Shown here: positions 51,021 through 58,950 of the stretch, in pieces
How the letters are laid out: each line of letters starts with the position of its first letter
Position numbering within the stretch: the stretch's first letter is position 1
DNA from: Alkalihalobacillus sp. LMS6
GTDB taxonomy: Bacteria; Bacillota; Bacilli; Bacillales; Bacillaceae_D
NCBI RefSeq assembly: GCF_024362765.1
Contig: NZ_CP093302.1
Span: 430,001-494,000, forward strand
DNA length: 64,000 bases
Direction: 5' to 3'
Position numbers and translations under genes: made by a program
Notes under the pieces: generated by a model
Told to the model about the DNA's origin: nothing
What the model saw: only the letters and a program-made list of their open reading frames with translations
Database searches by the model: none

Positions 51021-51145
51021 AAAAGCCCGAGAAATATCACAATCGAATGTGATATCTCCCGGGCTTTTATCCCTCCGTGACATGGCTTTACTCCATGAGT
51101 CCCCTCTCGGACCAGACCATGAATCATGCGGAACCCTAGGGGACA
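51021..51145 (-). promoter_or_regulatory. guanidine-I (ykkC) riboswitch upstream of the guanidinase
   Basis: On the minus strand: CCTAGGGTTCCGC, GGTCTGGTCCGAGAGG, then ACGGAGGGATAAAAGCCCGGGAG. The terminator pairs GCCCGGGAGATATCAC with GTGATATTTCTCGGGC, then T5 (51021-51067). Its terminator hairpin is nearly identical to the one at 49704. Confidence 0.92.
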
Positions 51146-51227
51146 TTTTATGCTGTTGGTTCTTTTCATTCCCGTTAAAGAAATTGATAAACCTTTTTCC
51201 TTTAAGAAATAATTACCATTAAAAACA

Positions 51228-51241
51228 CGAACATATTTTCT
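51228..51241. promoter_or_regulatory. second LexA-like box upstream of the WYL miniprotein
   Basis: CGAACATATTTTCT has one perfect half-site and three of five positions of the other. It lies 18 bases upstream of the stronger box at 51259. Confidence 0.4.
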
Positions 51242-51251
51242 TGTTTTTTTC

Positions 51252-51280
51252 TTGATATCGAATATACGTTCGTGTATAAT
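51252..51280 (+). promoter_or_regulatory. promoter with LexA box inside the spacer
   Basis: A TTGATA -35 (51252-51257) and a perfect TATAAT -10 (51275-51280) with 17 bases between them. The spacer contains CGAATATACGTTCG (51259-51272), 9 of 10 half-site positions of the SOS box, so LexA binding would exclude RNA polymerase. Confidence 0.78.
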
Positions 51281-51305
51281 AAAAGAAATAAAAGGAGGGC
51301 TTGCT

Positions 51306-51521
51306 ATGATAAAGGGTGTATTACAACGAGCGCTAGAAAATAAAGGTCGTGTAACAATGATTTATATGAATGCGAATGGAGTCATTTCACAGAGAGTCAT
51401 TTCGGTCTTGTATTTAAAAGAACGCTGGTTTGTAGCCTATTGTCATAGCAAACGCCAGCGTAGAGTATTCACATATGACAATATCTTGTCATTAAACCAA
51501 ATGAAAGATCTTGTGTCATAG
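51306..51521 (+). CDS. WYL-like miniprotein, SOS-controlled
   Basis: A 71-residue protein starting at an ATG behind AAAAGGAGGG. It reads like a single WYL-type SH3 barrel: VTMIYMNANGVISQRVISVL, then ERWFVAYCHSKRQRRVFTYD and ILSL, comparable to the WYL pattern in which a W-[YF]-[LV] triplet and a late Arg-x-F-x-x-[DR] sequence occur. WYL domains sense nucleic-acid ligands in larger regulators. Here the domain stands alone without a DNA-binding part. A LexA box in the promoter suggests damage induction. Confidence 0.7.
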   Translation: MIKGVLQRALENKGRVTMIYMNANGVISQRVISVLYLKERWFVAYCHSKRQRRVFTYDNILSLNQMKDLVS

Positions 51522-51552
51522 ATCAAGCCGAGAATAGATGGTTTTCAGTCTT

Positions 51553-51584
51553 AAAAAAGCCACTCCATAAAGGAGCGGCATCTT
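51553..51584 (-). terminator. terminator of the sodium:alanine symporter gene
   Basis: On the minus strand GCCGCTCC pairs with GGAGTGGC (one G-T) and is followed by six T. Confidence 0.8.
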
Positions 51585-51589
51585 ATGAA

Positions 51590-53020
51590 TTAACGACTTT
51601 CTTCATCATCGCCCCAGCAATCTGTATTTTTGATCTCTGGATACTTAGAAGAATAGAAAACGGGGTCTTTTCCTTGTTTCCGTTGTTCGGTGTAATCTTG
51701 AAGCAAAATAACGGCTTTCTTTGTGAGTAGCAATATAACAGTGATATTGACAATAGCCATTAGAGCCATGAATAGATCTGCCATTGTCCAAATAAGTTCA
51801 ACTGTCGCAATACCACCTAGAATTCCCATAATGATAAATGCAACTCGGTAAATCGGTAAAAAGCGAGCACCGTTCTTTAAAAACTCAATGTTGGTTTCAC
51901 CAAAGTAATAATTCCCTAAGACAGAACTATACGCAAAGAATAGTAGGGCGATGGCAACAAATGCACTTGCCCAATCTCCAATGTGTTGCGACATCGCAAA
52001 TTGAGTAATCGTTGCACCTTCTCCATCGACATCCATGTAACCAGATGATAATAGAATGATAAATGCGGTAGAAGAACAAATGAGCATCGTATCAAAAAAC
52101 ACACCAAGTGATTGGAATAACCCTTGTTTTGCTGGGTGCGAAACATTTGCCGCAGCGGCTGCATTTGGCACGCTTCCCATACCAGCTTCATTTGAGAACA
52201 ACCCTCTTCGTGCACCTTCCATAATCGCCGCACCAAAGCCGCCTCCGACTGCTTGTGTAATACCAAATGCTTCACTGAAAATTAACGAAAATACGCCAGG
52301 TATTTGATCTATATTGACGAAAATAATGTAAAGTGCAACCCCCATATACGCAACTGCCATGAAAGGAACAACAAGTTGCGTTACTTTCACAATTCGTTTG
52401 ACCCCGCCGAAAATAATAACGGCTGTGACTGCCGCTAGAATAAGTGCCATAAGCAAGCGGTTTGTATCAAAAGCGGTTTGGAAGGAATCGGTAATGGTAT
52501 TGACCTGCAAAGCATTAAAAATCATTCCAAAACAAGAAACGATTAAAATGACAAACAAGATACTTAGCCAGCGTTTTCCTAATGCTTTATGTATGTAGTA
52601 AGCTGGACCTCCGCGATAGCGATCGCCATCTTTCTCCTTGTAAAGTTGACCAAGCGTACTTTCGATAAAACCTGTTGCCATACCGACAGCTGCAATGATC
52701 CACATCCAAAAAACCGCACCAGGTCCACCTACTGTAATGGCGAGGGCAACACCTGTAATATTACCGGTTCCCACTCTAGCTGCGGCGCTAATCGTAAAGG
52801 CTTGGAAAGCGGAAACTCCTGTCTTACTGCTCCGTTTTTCTGTGATGACGCGGAACATCTCTGGGAACATGCGAATCTGAACAAATTTTGTACGGATAGT
52901 AAAATATAATCCAGCAATAATAAGTAAACCAATTAGTATGTATGTCCAAATTATATCGTTAACTGGGTTAACAATCCCCTCTAAAAAAGGTAACTCTAAA
53001 GCAAATCCATCTTCAAACAT
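51590..53020 (-). CDS. sodium:alanine symporter (AGCS family)
   Basis: A 476-residue AGCS transporter with 10-11 membrane helices. It carries the signatures ISAAARVGTGNITGVALAITVGGPG, GTALGQLY-like ESTLGQLYKEKD, RGGPAYYIHKALG, GGGFGAAIMEGARRGLFSNEAGMGS and PAKQGLFQSLGVFFDT. It imports alanine or glycine (or glutamine) with Na+, suiting the sodium cycle of alkaliphiles. Confidence 0.93.
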   Translation of the reverse strand: MFEDGFALELPFLEGIVNPVNDIIWTYILIGLLIIAGLYFTIRTKFVQIRMFPEMFRVITEKRSSKTGVSAFQAFTISAAARVGTGNITGVALAITVGGPGAVFWMWIIAAVGMATGFIESTLGQLYKEKDGDRYRGGPAYYIHKALGKRWLSILFVILIVSCFGMIFNALQVNTITDSFQTAFDTNRLLMALILAAVTAVIIFGGVKRIVKVTQLVVPFMAVAYMGVALYIIFVNIDQIPGVFSLIFSEAFGITQAVGGGFGAAIMEGARRGLFSNEAGMGSVPNAAAAANVSHPAKQGLFQSLGVFFDTMLICSSTAFIILLSSGYMDVDGEGATITQFAMSQHIGDWASAFVAIALLFFAYSSVLGNYYFGETNIEFLKNGARFLPIYRVAFIIMGILGGIATVELIWTMADLFMALMAIVNITVILLLTKKAVILLQDYTEQRKQGKDPVFYSSKYPEIKNTDCWGDDEESR

Positions 53021-53157
53021 TCCACCAATCCTTTCTATAAAGTATGCGGTTCCAATACCCTTAATTAGAACTTGTTAAACGATTTCGAATTAAACATATA
53101 CAGGTGAGATAAGATATCGCTAAAACGATATTTCAAAAAGTGTTATCCATTTTCTTA

Positions 53158-53436
53158 TTAATTATGCTGTTCTCGAAATTGTTTCCAAGAATTCTTGAGC
53201 CCGGCATAAGTTCCGATAGCCGCACTTCCATAAAAGAAACCCATGAAAATTCCAGCGGACAAACTATGAGGATGACTAATAAAAATAGACATAGCAAGCC
53301 CTAGTAATGTGGCAATAGTCGGGACAAATGAAGGCTTAATAGGGAAGACAACTTTTATGAGTTGTGTAAGCACTAACACAATCGGAACCGCTATGACTCC
53401 GTCCCAAATGTTTGTATGAATGGTTGGATAATCCAT
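53158..53436 (-). CDS. small membrane protein, unknown
   Basis: A 92-residue protein with three hydrophobic segments (GVIAVPIVLVLTQLIKVVF, FVPTIATLLGLAMSIFI, LSAGIFMGFFYGSAAIGTYAGL) and a charged C-terminus. The topology is reminiscent of phage holins, but no phage genes are close. ATG 53436 is chosen because the AAAGGATG site overlaps the other in-frame ATG at 53445. Confidence 0.65.
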   Translation of the reverse strand: MDYPTIHTNIWDGVIAVPIVLVLTQLIKVVFPIKPSFVPTIATLLGLAMSIFISHPHSLSAGIFMGFFYGSAAIGTYAGLKNSWKQFREQHN

Positions 53437-53557
53437 TATACCCATCCTTTATCGATTTTTAACTTAGTTTGTGTTGTGGACTAGAGAATTATTCAAAAGG
53501 ATTCAGTTTGAGTTTATCGAATTAGCTATAACTGAAAGAAAAGAGGAGGAGTAGAAG

Positions 53558-54064
53558 GTGATCGACGTTCAAAAAGCTGATGACGCGCACATTCCAGGAA
53601 TTATCTACGTCTGTCGCGCGGGTTATCGTGATGTTTCTAAGTGCATATTATCAGAGTCGTACATAGAAAAGCAGTGTGAAACGTATTACAATCCTGACCG
53701 CATTGCTAAAGAAGTAGGAGAGCCGACACATTCGTGGGGAGGCTATTTTGTAGCCTTAGATCATGGTCAAGTTGTTGGCGCAGCAGGAGGCGGAATGACG
53801 AAAAAGGGAACGGGCTGGCTCTATGTCATTTACTTAGACCCACAGCGCCGAAATGAAGGAATAGGTACAAAGCTTTTAGATGCAGTTACACAACAACAGA
53901 AAGCGTTCGGAGCTAGAGAGCAATTCGTCACCGTGCAACGAGGTAACGTAAAAGGTATTCCTTTTTACGAAGCAAGAGGATTTATTTTTCAAGAAGAGAT
54001 TGTCTCAAATAATCTTGATGAAGAGCCTGGAGCCGTCGTGTATAAGTTTAGACGATCAATCTAA
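53558..54064 (+). CDS. GNAT acetyltransferase
   Basis: A 168-residue GNAT protein. It has GIIYVCRAGYRD at the N-terminus, VVGAAGGGMTKKGTGWLYVIYLDPQRRNEGIGTKLLDAV (strand 4 and acetyl-CoA loop) and GIPFYEARGFIFQEE. GTG start with GAGGAGG upstream. Substrate unknown. Confidence 0.83.
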   Translation: MIDVQKADDAHIPGIIYVCRAGYRDVSKCILSESYIEKQCETYYNPDRIAKEVGEPTHSWGGYFVALDHGQVVGAAGGGMTKKGTGWLYVIYLDPQRRNEGIGTKLLDAVTQQQKAFGAREQFVTVQRGNVKGIPFYEARGFIFQEEIVSNNLDEEPGAVVYKFRRSI

Positions 54065-54469
54065 ATTGTTCGGTCAAGAAAATGATGAATAAATAGATGG
54101 TATAGAATGCAACGAGCACACATGAAAAAAGCTTGTATGTATAGGGTTTCGTTAGCTAATTAAACGTTTGATTAAAAAAATTATCTTAAACGGGCGAGTA
54201 CAAAGAAATGTTTCAAGCTATAGGTTACGCGCATGCAGGATAACCTGGATGAGAAGAGTATCCAACAAACGGAAGTTCTTATAAAGAAGATGCTAAAAGC
54301 GAAATAGTGATACTGGTTAAAAAACTAATCGTTAAATAGATGAAAGGTATGCGGGTAGTTCATTTTCTGAAATGACTATGATCCCATGGTTTCTAATTAA
54401 ATTTGTAGTACGTTCATAAACCGTTAAAGGTTCAAAAAATTCATTTATAAAAAGGAGTGTTCACTCAAC
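54065..54469. other. 405-base region without an intact gene
   Basis: AT-rich with stop codons in all frames. A 24-codon remnant-like frame (54233-54307) reads MQDNLDEKSIQQTEVLIKKM and four more residues, then stops; no ribosome site was seen. The stretch may be a decayed gene, but no family is recognisable. The promoter of the next acetyltransferase gene should lie at its right end. Confidence 0.35.
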
Positions 54470-54859
54470 ATGTACAATCCTAGAATAAATCTACCAATAA
54501 AACATGAGGAAGTTCCCTCATTAAGAGAAAAGATAGGTTGGGCTAGAAGAGATCAAGATTTTCCTGCTTTACTTGAGCGTTGTAACTTTTGGGTAGGGGT
54601 AAGAAACGAACATCAGGAGTTAATTGGGTTCGGTTATGTATGTGGAATGGGCTTAGAACACGGTTATTTAGAAGACATCATGGTACACCCGCACTATCAA
54701 GGAAATGGAATTGGTGTCAAACTCGTCAAAGCACTTTTAGTCGAGGCGGATGCATTTGGATTAGAGATTGTAACAGTCTCTTATGGTGCCGATAAACAGA
54801 ACTTTTATGAAAAATGTGGATTTACTCACGGTGGTGGAGGAGTTTGGAGTCATTCGTAG
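54470..54859 (+). CDS. GNAT acetyltransferase, YhbS/Aac-like
   Basis: A 129-residue GNAT protein with FGYVCGMGLEHGYLEDIMVHPHYQGNG and IGVKLVKALL (acetyl-CoA loop) and ADKQNFYEKCGFTHGG. The short size is normal for this subgroup. AAAAGGAG lies upstream of the ATG. It is followed 21 bases later by a small membrane protein gene. Confidence 0.82.
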   Translation: MYNPRINLPIKHEEVPSLREKIGWARRDQDFPALLERCNFWVGVRNEHQELIGFGYVCGMGLEHGYLEDIMVHPHYQGNGIGVKLVKALLVEADAFGLEIVTVSYGADKQNFYEKCGFTHGGGGVWSHS

Positions 54860-54880
54860 ATTATGAAGGGAGACGATAGC

Positions 54881-55090
54881 ATGCCGAAAAAAGGATCTAT
54901 TTTCCTGTTTAGTGTCATCATTTTCCCTCTAGTTGTTACATCGCTTCTCACACTATATCGATTCATTGCAGGCCGAGAAGTGGGATTGGAGCAATTTTTA
55001 TCTAACTTTTTAGGGTACGCGGTTGGAGGGCTTTTTGTTGGCTTTATTTGGTACAACATTAAGAAATTAGACCAATATGATAAGAGGTAA
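54881..55090 (+). CDS. small membrane protein, unknown
   Basis: A 69-residue protein with two membrane helices (about residues 6-24 and 39-57) and a charged C-terminus. ATG 54881 follows AAGGGAGA; an in-frame ATG at 54863 would sit on the ribosome site. Possibly cotranscribed with the acetyltransferase gene. Confidence 0.6.
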   Translation: MPKKGSIFLFSVIIFPLVVTSLLTLYRFIAGREVGLEQFLSNFLGYAVGGLFVGFIWYNIKKLDQYDKR

Positions 55091-55235
55091 GGGGCATAAA
55101 ATGACCCTTGGCTAGTAACCATCATTTTTATGAGACAACAGAAGAAAAAAGAGTGATTTTCACTGTGAAATATGATATACCAGTAGAGGTGGAAGTTGTG
55201 TAGCGTCGTTTTAAAATGTTGAAAGAAGTGAAAAG

Positions 55236-55520
55236 ATGTCAGTTATTGCAATACTGTATTATACAATTATGTTCATCATCCTCCCAGCTTTGCCTGCGTA
55301 TGTCCTGTATCGGGTGTACTTTATTAATAAGAAAAAAATCTATTCAATCTTTCTATTATTATATCCATTTAGTCTGATGCTGCTTAGTCGTATCTTGAAC
55401 CCAGAGGGAGTAGAAGGCTCGGAATCGATGATGTATAGTTCGATTTTAGGTCTTGTATCAATTTCATTACTTTTTAGTGTGTTGATTATTATTTGGTTGA
55501 GATATAGACGAGAAGTGTAG
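55236..55520 (+). CDS. small membrane protein, unknown
   Basis: A 94-residue protein with three predicted membrane helices (residues about 4-26, 35-53, 68-90) and basic loops. GAAAGAAGTG precedes the ATG. It is followed by a terminator. No family recognised. Confidence 0.65.
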   Translation: MSVIAILYYTIMFIILPALPAYVLYRVYFINKKKIYSIFLLLYPFSLMLLSRILNPEGVEGSESMMYSSILGLVSISLLFSVLIIIWLRYRREV

Positions 55521-55523
55521 TGA

Positions 55524-55550
55524 AGGCGATCGGTGTAGATCGTCTTTTTT
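55524..55550 (+). terminator. terminator after the small membrane protein gene
   Basis: GGCGATC pairs with GATCGTC (one G-T) and six T follow. Confidence 0.75.
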
Positions 55551-55794
55551 GGTAGGCGTAGACTCAATAAGAAAAATTGTGGAGAGCAGGTAAATGTTTG
55601 TTGTTTCCTAGTCTCATTTGCCGTGCTCAAAAAACCTATATCTTTCTTTTCATAGATTTGCTAAGATGGACAACATAAAAGTTGCTCGTTTTTTCAGACT
55701 CTTATAAACGGAATGTTTAGCGAGTGTGCGAAAAGGGTAGGTAAAGCTGGTGTGCTGTTTATCGGTACACGAAATCAAAGGCAAAAGGAGGGGC

Positions 55795-56868
55795 ATGGTG
55801 CAACGTACTTTAAGGTTTATAGGAATAATGTCGGTCATGATTCTCTTTCTTTTTTTGAATGGAGAAAGGGCTGAAGCATCGACAAACGTAGGGTTTGTGG
55901 AGAGTGATGCACCACTCAATGTGAGGGACCAGCCTTCTGAACAAGGAGCGATCATCGGCAAACTCGAACCAGGTCATCAAGTTGAGTATTTTCTTACGTC
56001 AACAGACTGGTTAAAGATTACATATGCTGGACAAGTTGGCTATGTGAACAATGCATTTATTAGCGATGCTGCGACACAATCAACTAGTCAAGCCAGTACA
56101 GAAGTGAAGCAAGCGGTGGTAAATTCATCAGGTGGGCTGAATGTTCGATCAGGTCCTAGCTCGTCAGACTCCATTGTTGGACAATTGTCAGGTGGAACGC
56201 AAGTCGATTATGTGGAGCGACAAGATGGTTGGGCGCAAGTGACGTTTAATGGAACAACTGGATTTATACATATGGATTATTTACAATCGTCATCAGAAGC
56301 GAGTCCAGCCCCTGCCGCACCAGTAGTAAATACGTCATCTAATCAAGGAAACGTTCGCGTCGTGCTAGATGCAGGGCACGGTGGAAACGATCCGGGAGCG
56401 GTGGCGAATGGTTTACAGGAGAAACAAGTGACGAAAGCCTACAAAGATCAAGTCAAGCGGACGCTTGAAGCAGATGGCATTGATGTAATTGAAACGCGTA
56501 CAGGCGATGAATTTGTCTCTCTCGCTAACCGAGTTAATCAAGCGAATCAAGCGCAAGCAGATCTTTTTTTAAGCATTCATGCGAATAGCTTTGCCGATCC
56601 TAGCGTTGGTGGATTTGAGACCCATTACTATCAATCTAGTCAAGAAGCGACTGTAATTAATAGAGAAATAGGACGTCTTAACTCTGGAAATCAGATGCGA
56701 GGCACGTATCAATCTAACTTTCAAGTGCTTCGAGATTCCAGTGTCCCAGCTGTGCTTATAGAGGTTGGCTATTTAACAAATCAAACGGATGCACAGTTGG
56801 TGCAGACAAACCAACACCAGCAAGAAGTGAGTGAAGCAGTTAGACGAGCGGTCCAACAATTATATTAA
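55795..56868 (+). CDS. N-acetylmuramoyl-L-alanine amidase with two SH3b domains
   Basis: A 357-residue secreted cell-wall hydrolase. A signal peptide ends near GERAEA. Two bacterial SH3 domains follow (about residues 32-87 with APLNVRDQPS, and 106-163 with GGLNVRSGPS), then a Ser/Ala/Pro linker and a zinc amidase_3 domain (about 187-357): VVLDAGHGGNDPGA (His), GLQEKQVT (Glu), LSIHANSF (His), VPAVLIEVGYLTN (Glu). ATG 55795 is only three bases from AGGAGG; the adjacent GTG 55798 may be the real start. It cleaves the glycan-peptide bond of peptidoglycan. Confidence 0.92.
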   Translation: MVQRTLRFIGIMSVMILFLFLNGERAEASTNVGFVESDAPLNVRDQPSEQGAIIGKLEPGHQVEYFLTSTDWLKITYAGQVGYVNNAFISDAATQSTSQASTEVKQAVVNSSGGLNVRSGPSSSDSIVGQLSGGTQVDYVERQDGWAQVTFNGTTGFIHMDYLQSSSEASPAPAAPVVNTSSNQGNVRVVLDAGHGGNDPGAVANGLQEKQVTKAYKDQVKRTLEADGIDVIETRTGDEFVSLANRVNQANQAQADLFLSIHANSFADPSVGGFETHYYQSSQEATVINREIGRLNSGNQMRGTYQSNFQVLRDSSVPAVLIEVGYLTNQTDAQLVQTNQHQQEVSEAVRRAVQQLY

Positions 56869-56876
56869 TCTCGTAA

Positions 56877-56915
56877 AAAGGGACTTCTCAATCGTGAGGA
56901 GTTCTTTTTTTGTGG
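56877..56915 (+). terminator. terminator of the amidase gene
   Basis: An imperfect hairpin, GACTTCTCA against TGAGGAGTTC, is followed by seven T. Confidence 0.65.
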
Positions 56916-56968
56916 AAGGAATTTGTCTTTTTTTGCCGAAGATTCAAGAGGATAATGAGGTGATCAAT

Positions 56969-57124
56969 GTGAATGTCTTTCAATCAATTTTACTCGCGAT
57001 CCTTCCAGTCATTCTTGCAGGGATCGGAAGTATTGCGGTGATTGCTTTAACCATTGCAAAGACACAGCAGAAAACGATTGAAGATTTAGAAAGCCGCCTA
57101 CAGAAGCTAGAACAACAGAGATGA
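56969..57124 (+). CDS. small single-helix membrane protein with coiled-coil tail
   Basis: A 51-residue protein starting at GTG behind GAGGTGATCA. One membrane helix (about residues 6-28) is followed by a heptad-like charged tail (TIAKTQQKTIEDLESRLQKL). A longer frame from 56831 runs back through the amidase gene and terminator and is rejected. Function unknown. Confidence 0.55.
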   Translation: MNVFQSILLAILPVILAGIGSIAVIALTIAKTQQKTIEDLESRLQKLEQQR

Positions 57125-57142
57125 AGAAAAGGGAGTGCAGCT

Positions 57143-57688
57143 ATGTTTGAACTGAAAATACATGACCAATTATCTTTGAAAATGATTGAGTTTCAGGATG
57201 CGGAACCCATTTACACACTAACGGAGCAAAACCGAATGCATTTAAGAGAGTGGCTACCTTGGGTAGATTATATCAAAGCAGAAAGTGACACGCTCAATTT
57301 TATAAAAAATTGCTTAAAAGGACATGCGGACAATTCTAGTCTTAACACAGTCATTCTTTATCGTGACGACATTGTAGGAATGGCCAGCTTTAATCAACTA
57401 AATTGGTCAAATAGAACGGCATCGATCGGGTATTGGATTAGTGAACAGGCGCAAGGAAAAGGAATTATGACTGATGTATCTCGTACATTAACACAGTACG
57501 CCTTTCACCATTTAAACATGAACAAAGTAGAAATACGTGCAGCCACTGAAAATAAGAAAAGCCAAAGCATCCCAATCAAATTAGGATTCACAAAAGAAGG
57601 AGGGGTTCGACAAGCGGAATGGCTGTATGATCATTATGTTGACCACGTCATCTATGGCATGCTGGCATCCGAATGGAAGAGTGAATAA
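57143..57688 (+). CDS. ribosomal-protein-serine-type acetyltransferase (RimL/YdaF-like)
   Basis: A 181-residue GNAT protein with the RimJ/RimL layout: LSLKMIEFQDAEPIYTLTEQNR, LREWLPWVDYIKAE, ASIGYWISEQAQGKGIMTDVSRTL (acetyl-CoA loop), and KVEIRAATENKKSQSIPIKLGFTKEG. It closely follows the B. subtilis YdaF pattern. AAAAGGGAG is the ribosome site. Confidence 0.85.
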   Translation: MFELKIHDQLSLKMIEFQDAEPIYTLTEQNRMHLREWLPWVDYIKAESDTLNFIKNCLKGHADNSSLNTVILYRDDIVGMASFNQLNWSNRTASIGYWISEQAQGKGIMTDVSRTLTQYAFHHLNMNKVEIRAATENKKSQSIPIKLGFTKEGGVRQAEWLYDHYVDHVIYGMLASEWKSE

Positions 57689-57774
57689 ATATGTTCTTTT
57701 TGTAAAGGTACCTGTAAAATCGTCTTCTTTACGGTATAATAAACCATTTGATATTACTACCAAGTGGAGGATTC

Positions 57775-58950
57775 ATGCAAACGATCAGAACTTTATTTGA
57801 AATTTTAATGATTTCAACGAGATTAGGACTCACATCATTCGGTGGGCCGATTGCCCATTTAGGCTATTTTCACAATGAATACGTTCAGAGGCGAAAATGG
57901 TTAGATGAACAAAGCTACTCAGATCTAGTTGCGGTTAGTCAGTTTCTCCCTGGACCAGCAAGTAGCCAAGTAGGAATTGGCATTGGTGTCATGCGCGGAG
58001 GGGTTCTTGGTGGTATTGTTTCGTTTCTAGGATTCACGATGCCATCCGTCATAGCATTAATTTTGTTTGCTTATGTGACTCATGCGTTTGATATGGCAGG
58101 TTCGGGCTTTATTCACGGACTAAAAATTGTAGCAGTGGTCATTGTTGCCCACGCAATCTTAGGGATGGCAAAAAACCTTACGCCAGACATAACAAGAAAA
58201 GCGATTGCACTTGTTGCGCTTATCGCATCCTTATACATTCCACATTTTGCAACACAGGTAGGAATTATTTTAGCAACAGGACTGACTGGTTATTTCTTGC
58301 TTCGTCCAAAAAAAGAAGACCGATCTGCTGCTTTTAAGATGCCAATCACGAAAGGCTTTGGTGCAAGTTGTTTAACGGTGTTTTTTGGGTTATTAGTCTT
58401 ACTTCCCATTATGGCTTCATTTAGTGGGGGGCTTTGGATCACCATGATCGACAGCTTTTACCGTGCAGGCTCCCTCGTATTTGGCGGTGGTCACGTCGTT
58501 CTTCCTTTATTAGAACGAGAGTTTGTTCCAACAGGCCTAATGAGCGAGGAATCCTTTTTAGCAGGGTATGGCGCCGCTCAAGCTGTTCCAGGTCCGCTGT
58601 TCACTTTTGCTTCGTTCATTGGAGCGGATATAGCAGGATGGACGGGTGGCCTTGTCGCAACTATAGCGATTTTCTTACCTGCTTTTCTGTTGATTTTAGG
58701 TGTGTTGCCGTTTTGGCATGCGTTACGAAGCAATCAACGCATGAAAGGCGCTTTTGTTGCGGTAAATGCCGCGGTAGTAGGCATTTTGATTGCGGCATTC
58801 TATCAACCAATTTGGACGAGCGCCATCCTTGGTCCAATAGATTTTGCGCTCGCCGCACTACTGTTTTTCATGCTGATGTATATGAAATGCCCACCGTGGC
58901 TAGTGGTTGTCACTGGCGCTCTCGGAGGATTGCTTCTTCAAGGATTTTAA
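57775..58950 (+). CDS. chrA: chromate transporter ChrA (two-domain)
   Basis: A 391-residue CHR-family membrane protein with two homologous halves. Half one has RLGLTSFGGPIAHLGYFHNEYV and VSQFLPGPASSQVGIGIG. Half two has LVFGGGHVVLPLLEREFV and GAAQAVPGPLFTFASFIG. ATG 57775 follows GTGGAGG. It ends four bases into the convergent lysR gene. It may export chromate or take up a related anion; the gene alone does not prove resistance. Confidence 0.9.
   Translation: MQTIRTLFEILMISTRLGLTSFGGPIAHLGYFHNEYVQRRKWLDEQSYSDLVAVSQFLPGPASSQVGIGIGVMRGGVLGGIVSFLGFTMPSVIALILFAYVTHAFDMAGSGFIHGLKIVAVVIVAHAILGMAKNLTPDITRKAIALVALIASLYIPHFATQVGIILATGLTGYFLLRPKKEDRSAAFKMPITKGFGASCLTVFFGLLVLLPIMASFSGGLWITMIDSFYRAGSLVFGGGHVVLPLLEREFVPTGLMSEESFLAGYGAAQAVPGPLFTFASFIGADIAGWTGGLVATIAIFLPAFLLILGVLPFWHALRSNQRMKGAFVAVNAAVVGILIAAFYQPIWTSAILGPIDFALAALLFFMLMYMKCPPWLVVVTGALGGLLLQGF

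Noticed and set aside
51007-51170. S-box or T-box leader upstream of the ureohydrolase gene
   Set aside because: The conserved blocks and terminator match guanidine-I RNA instead.
53158-53436. Phage holin
   Set aside because: Three-helix small protein topology alone is not enough and there are no endolysin, tail or integrase genes around it.
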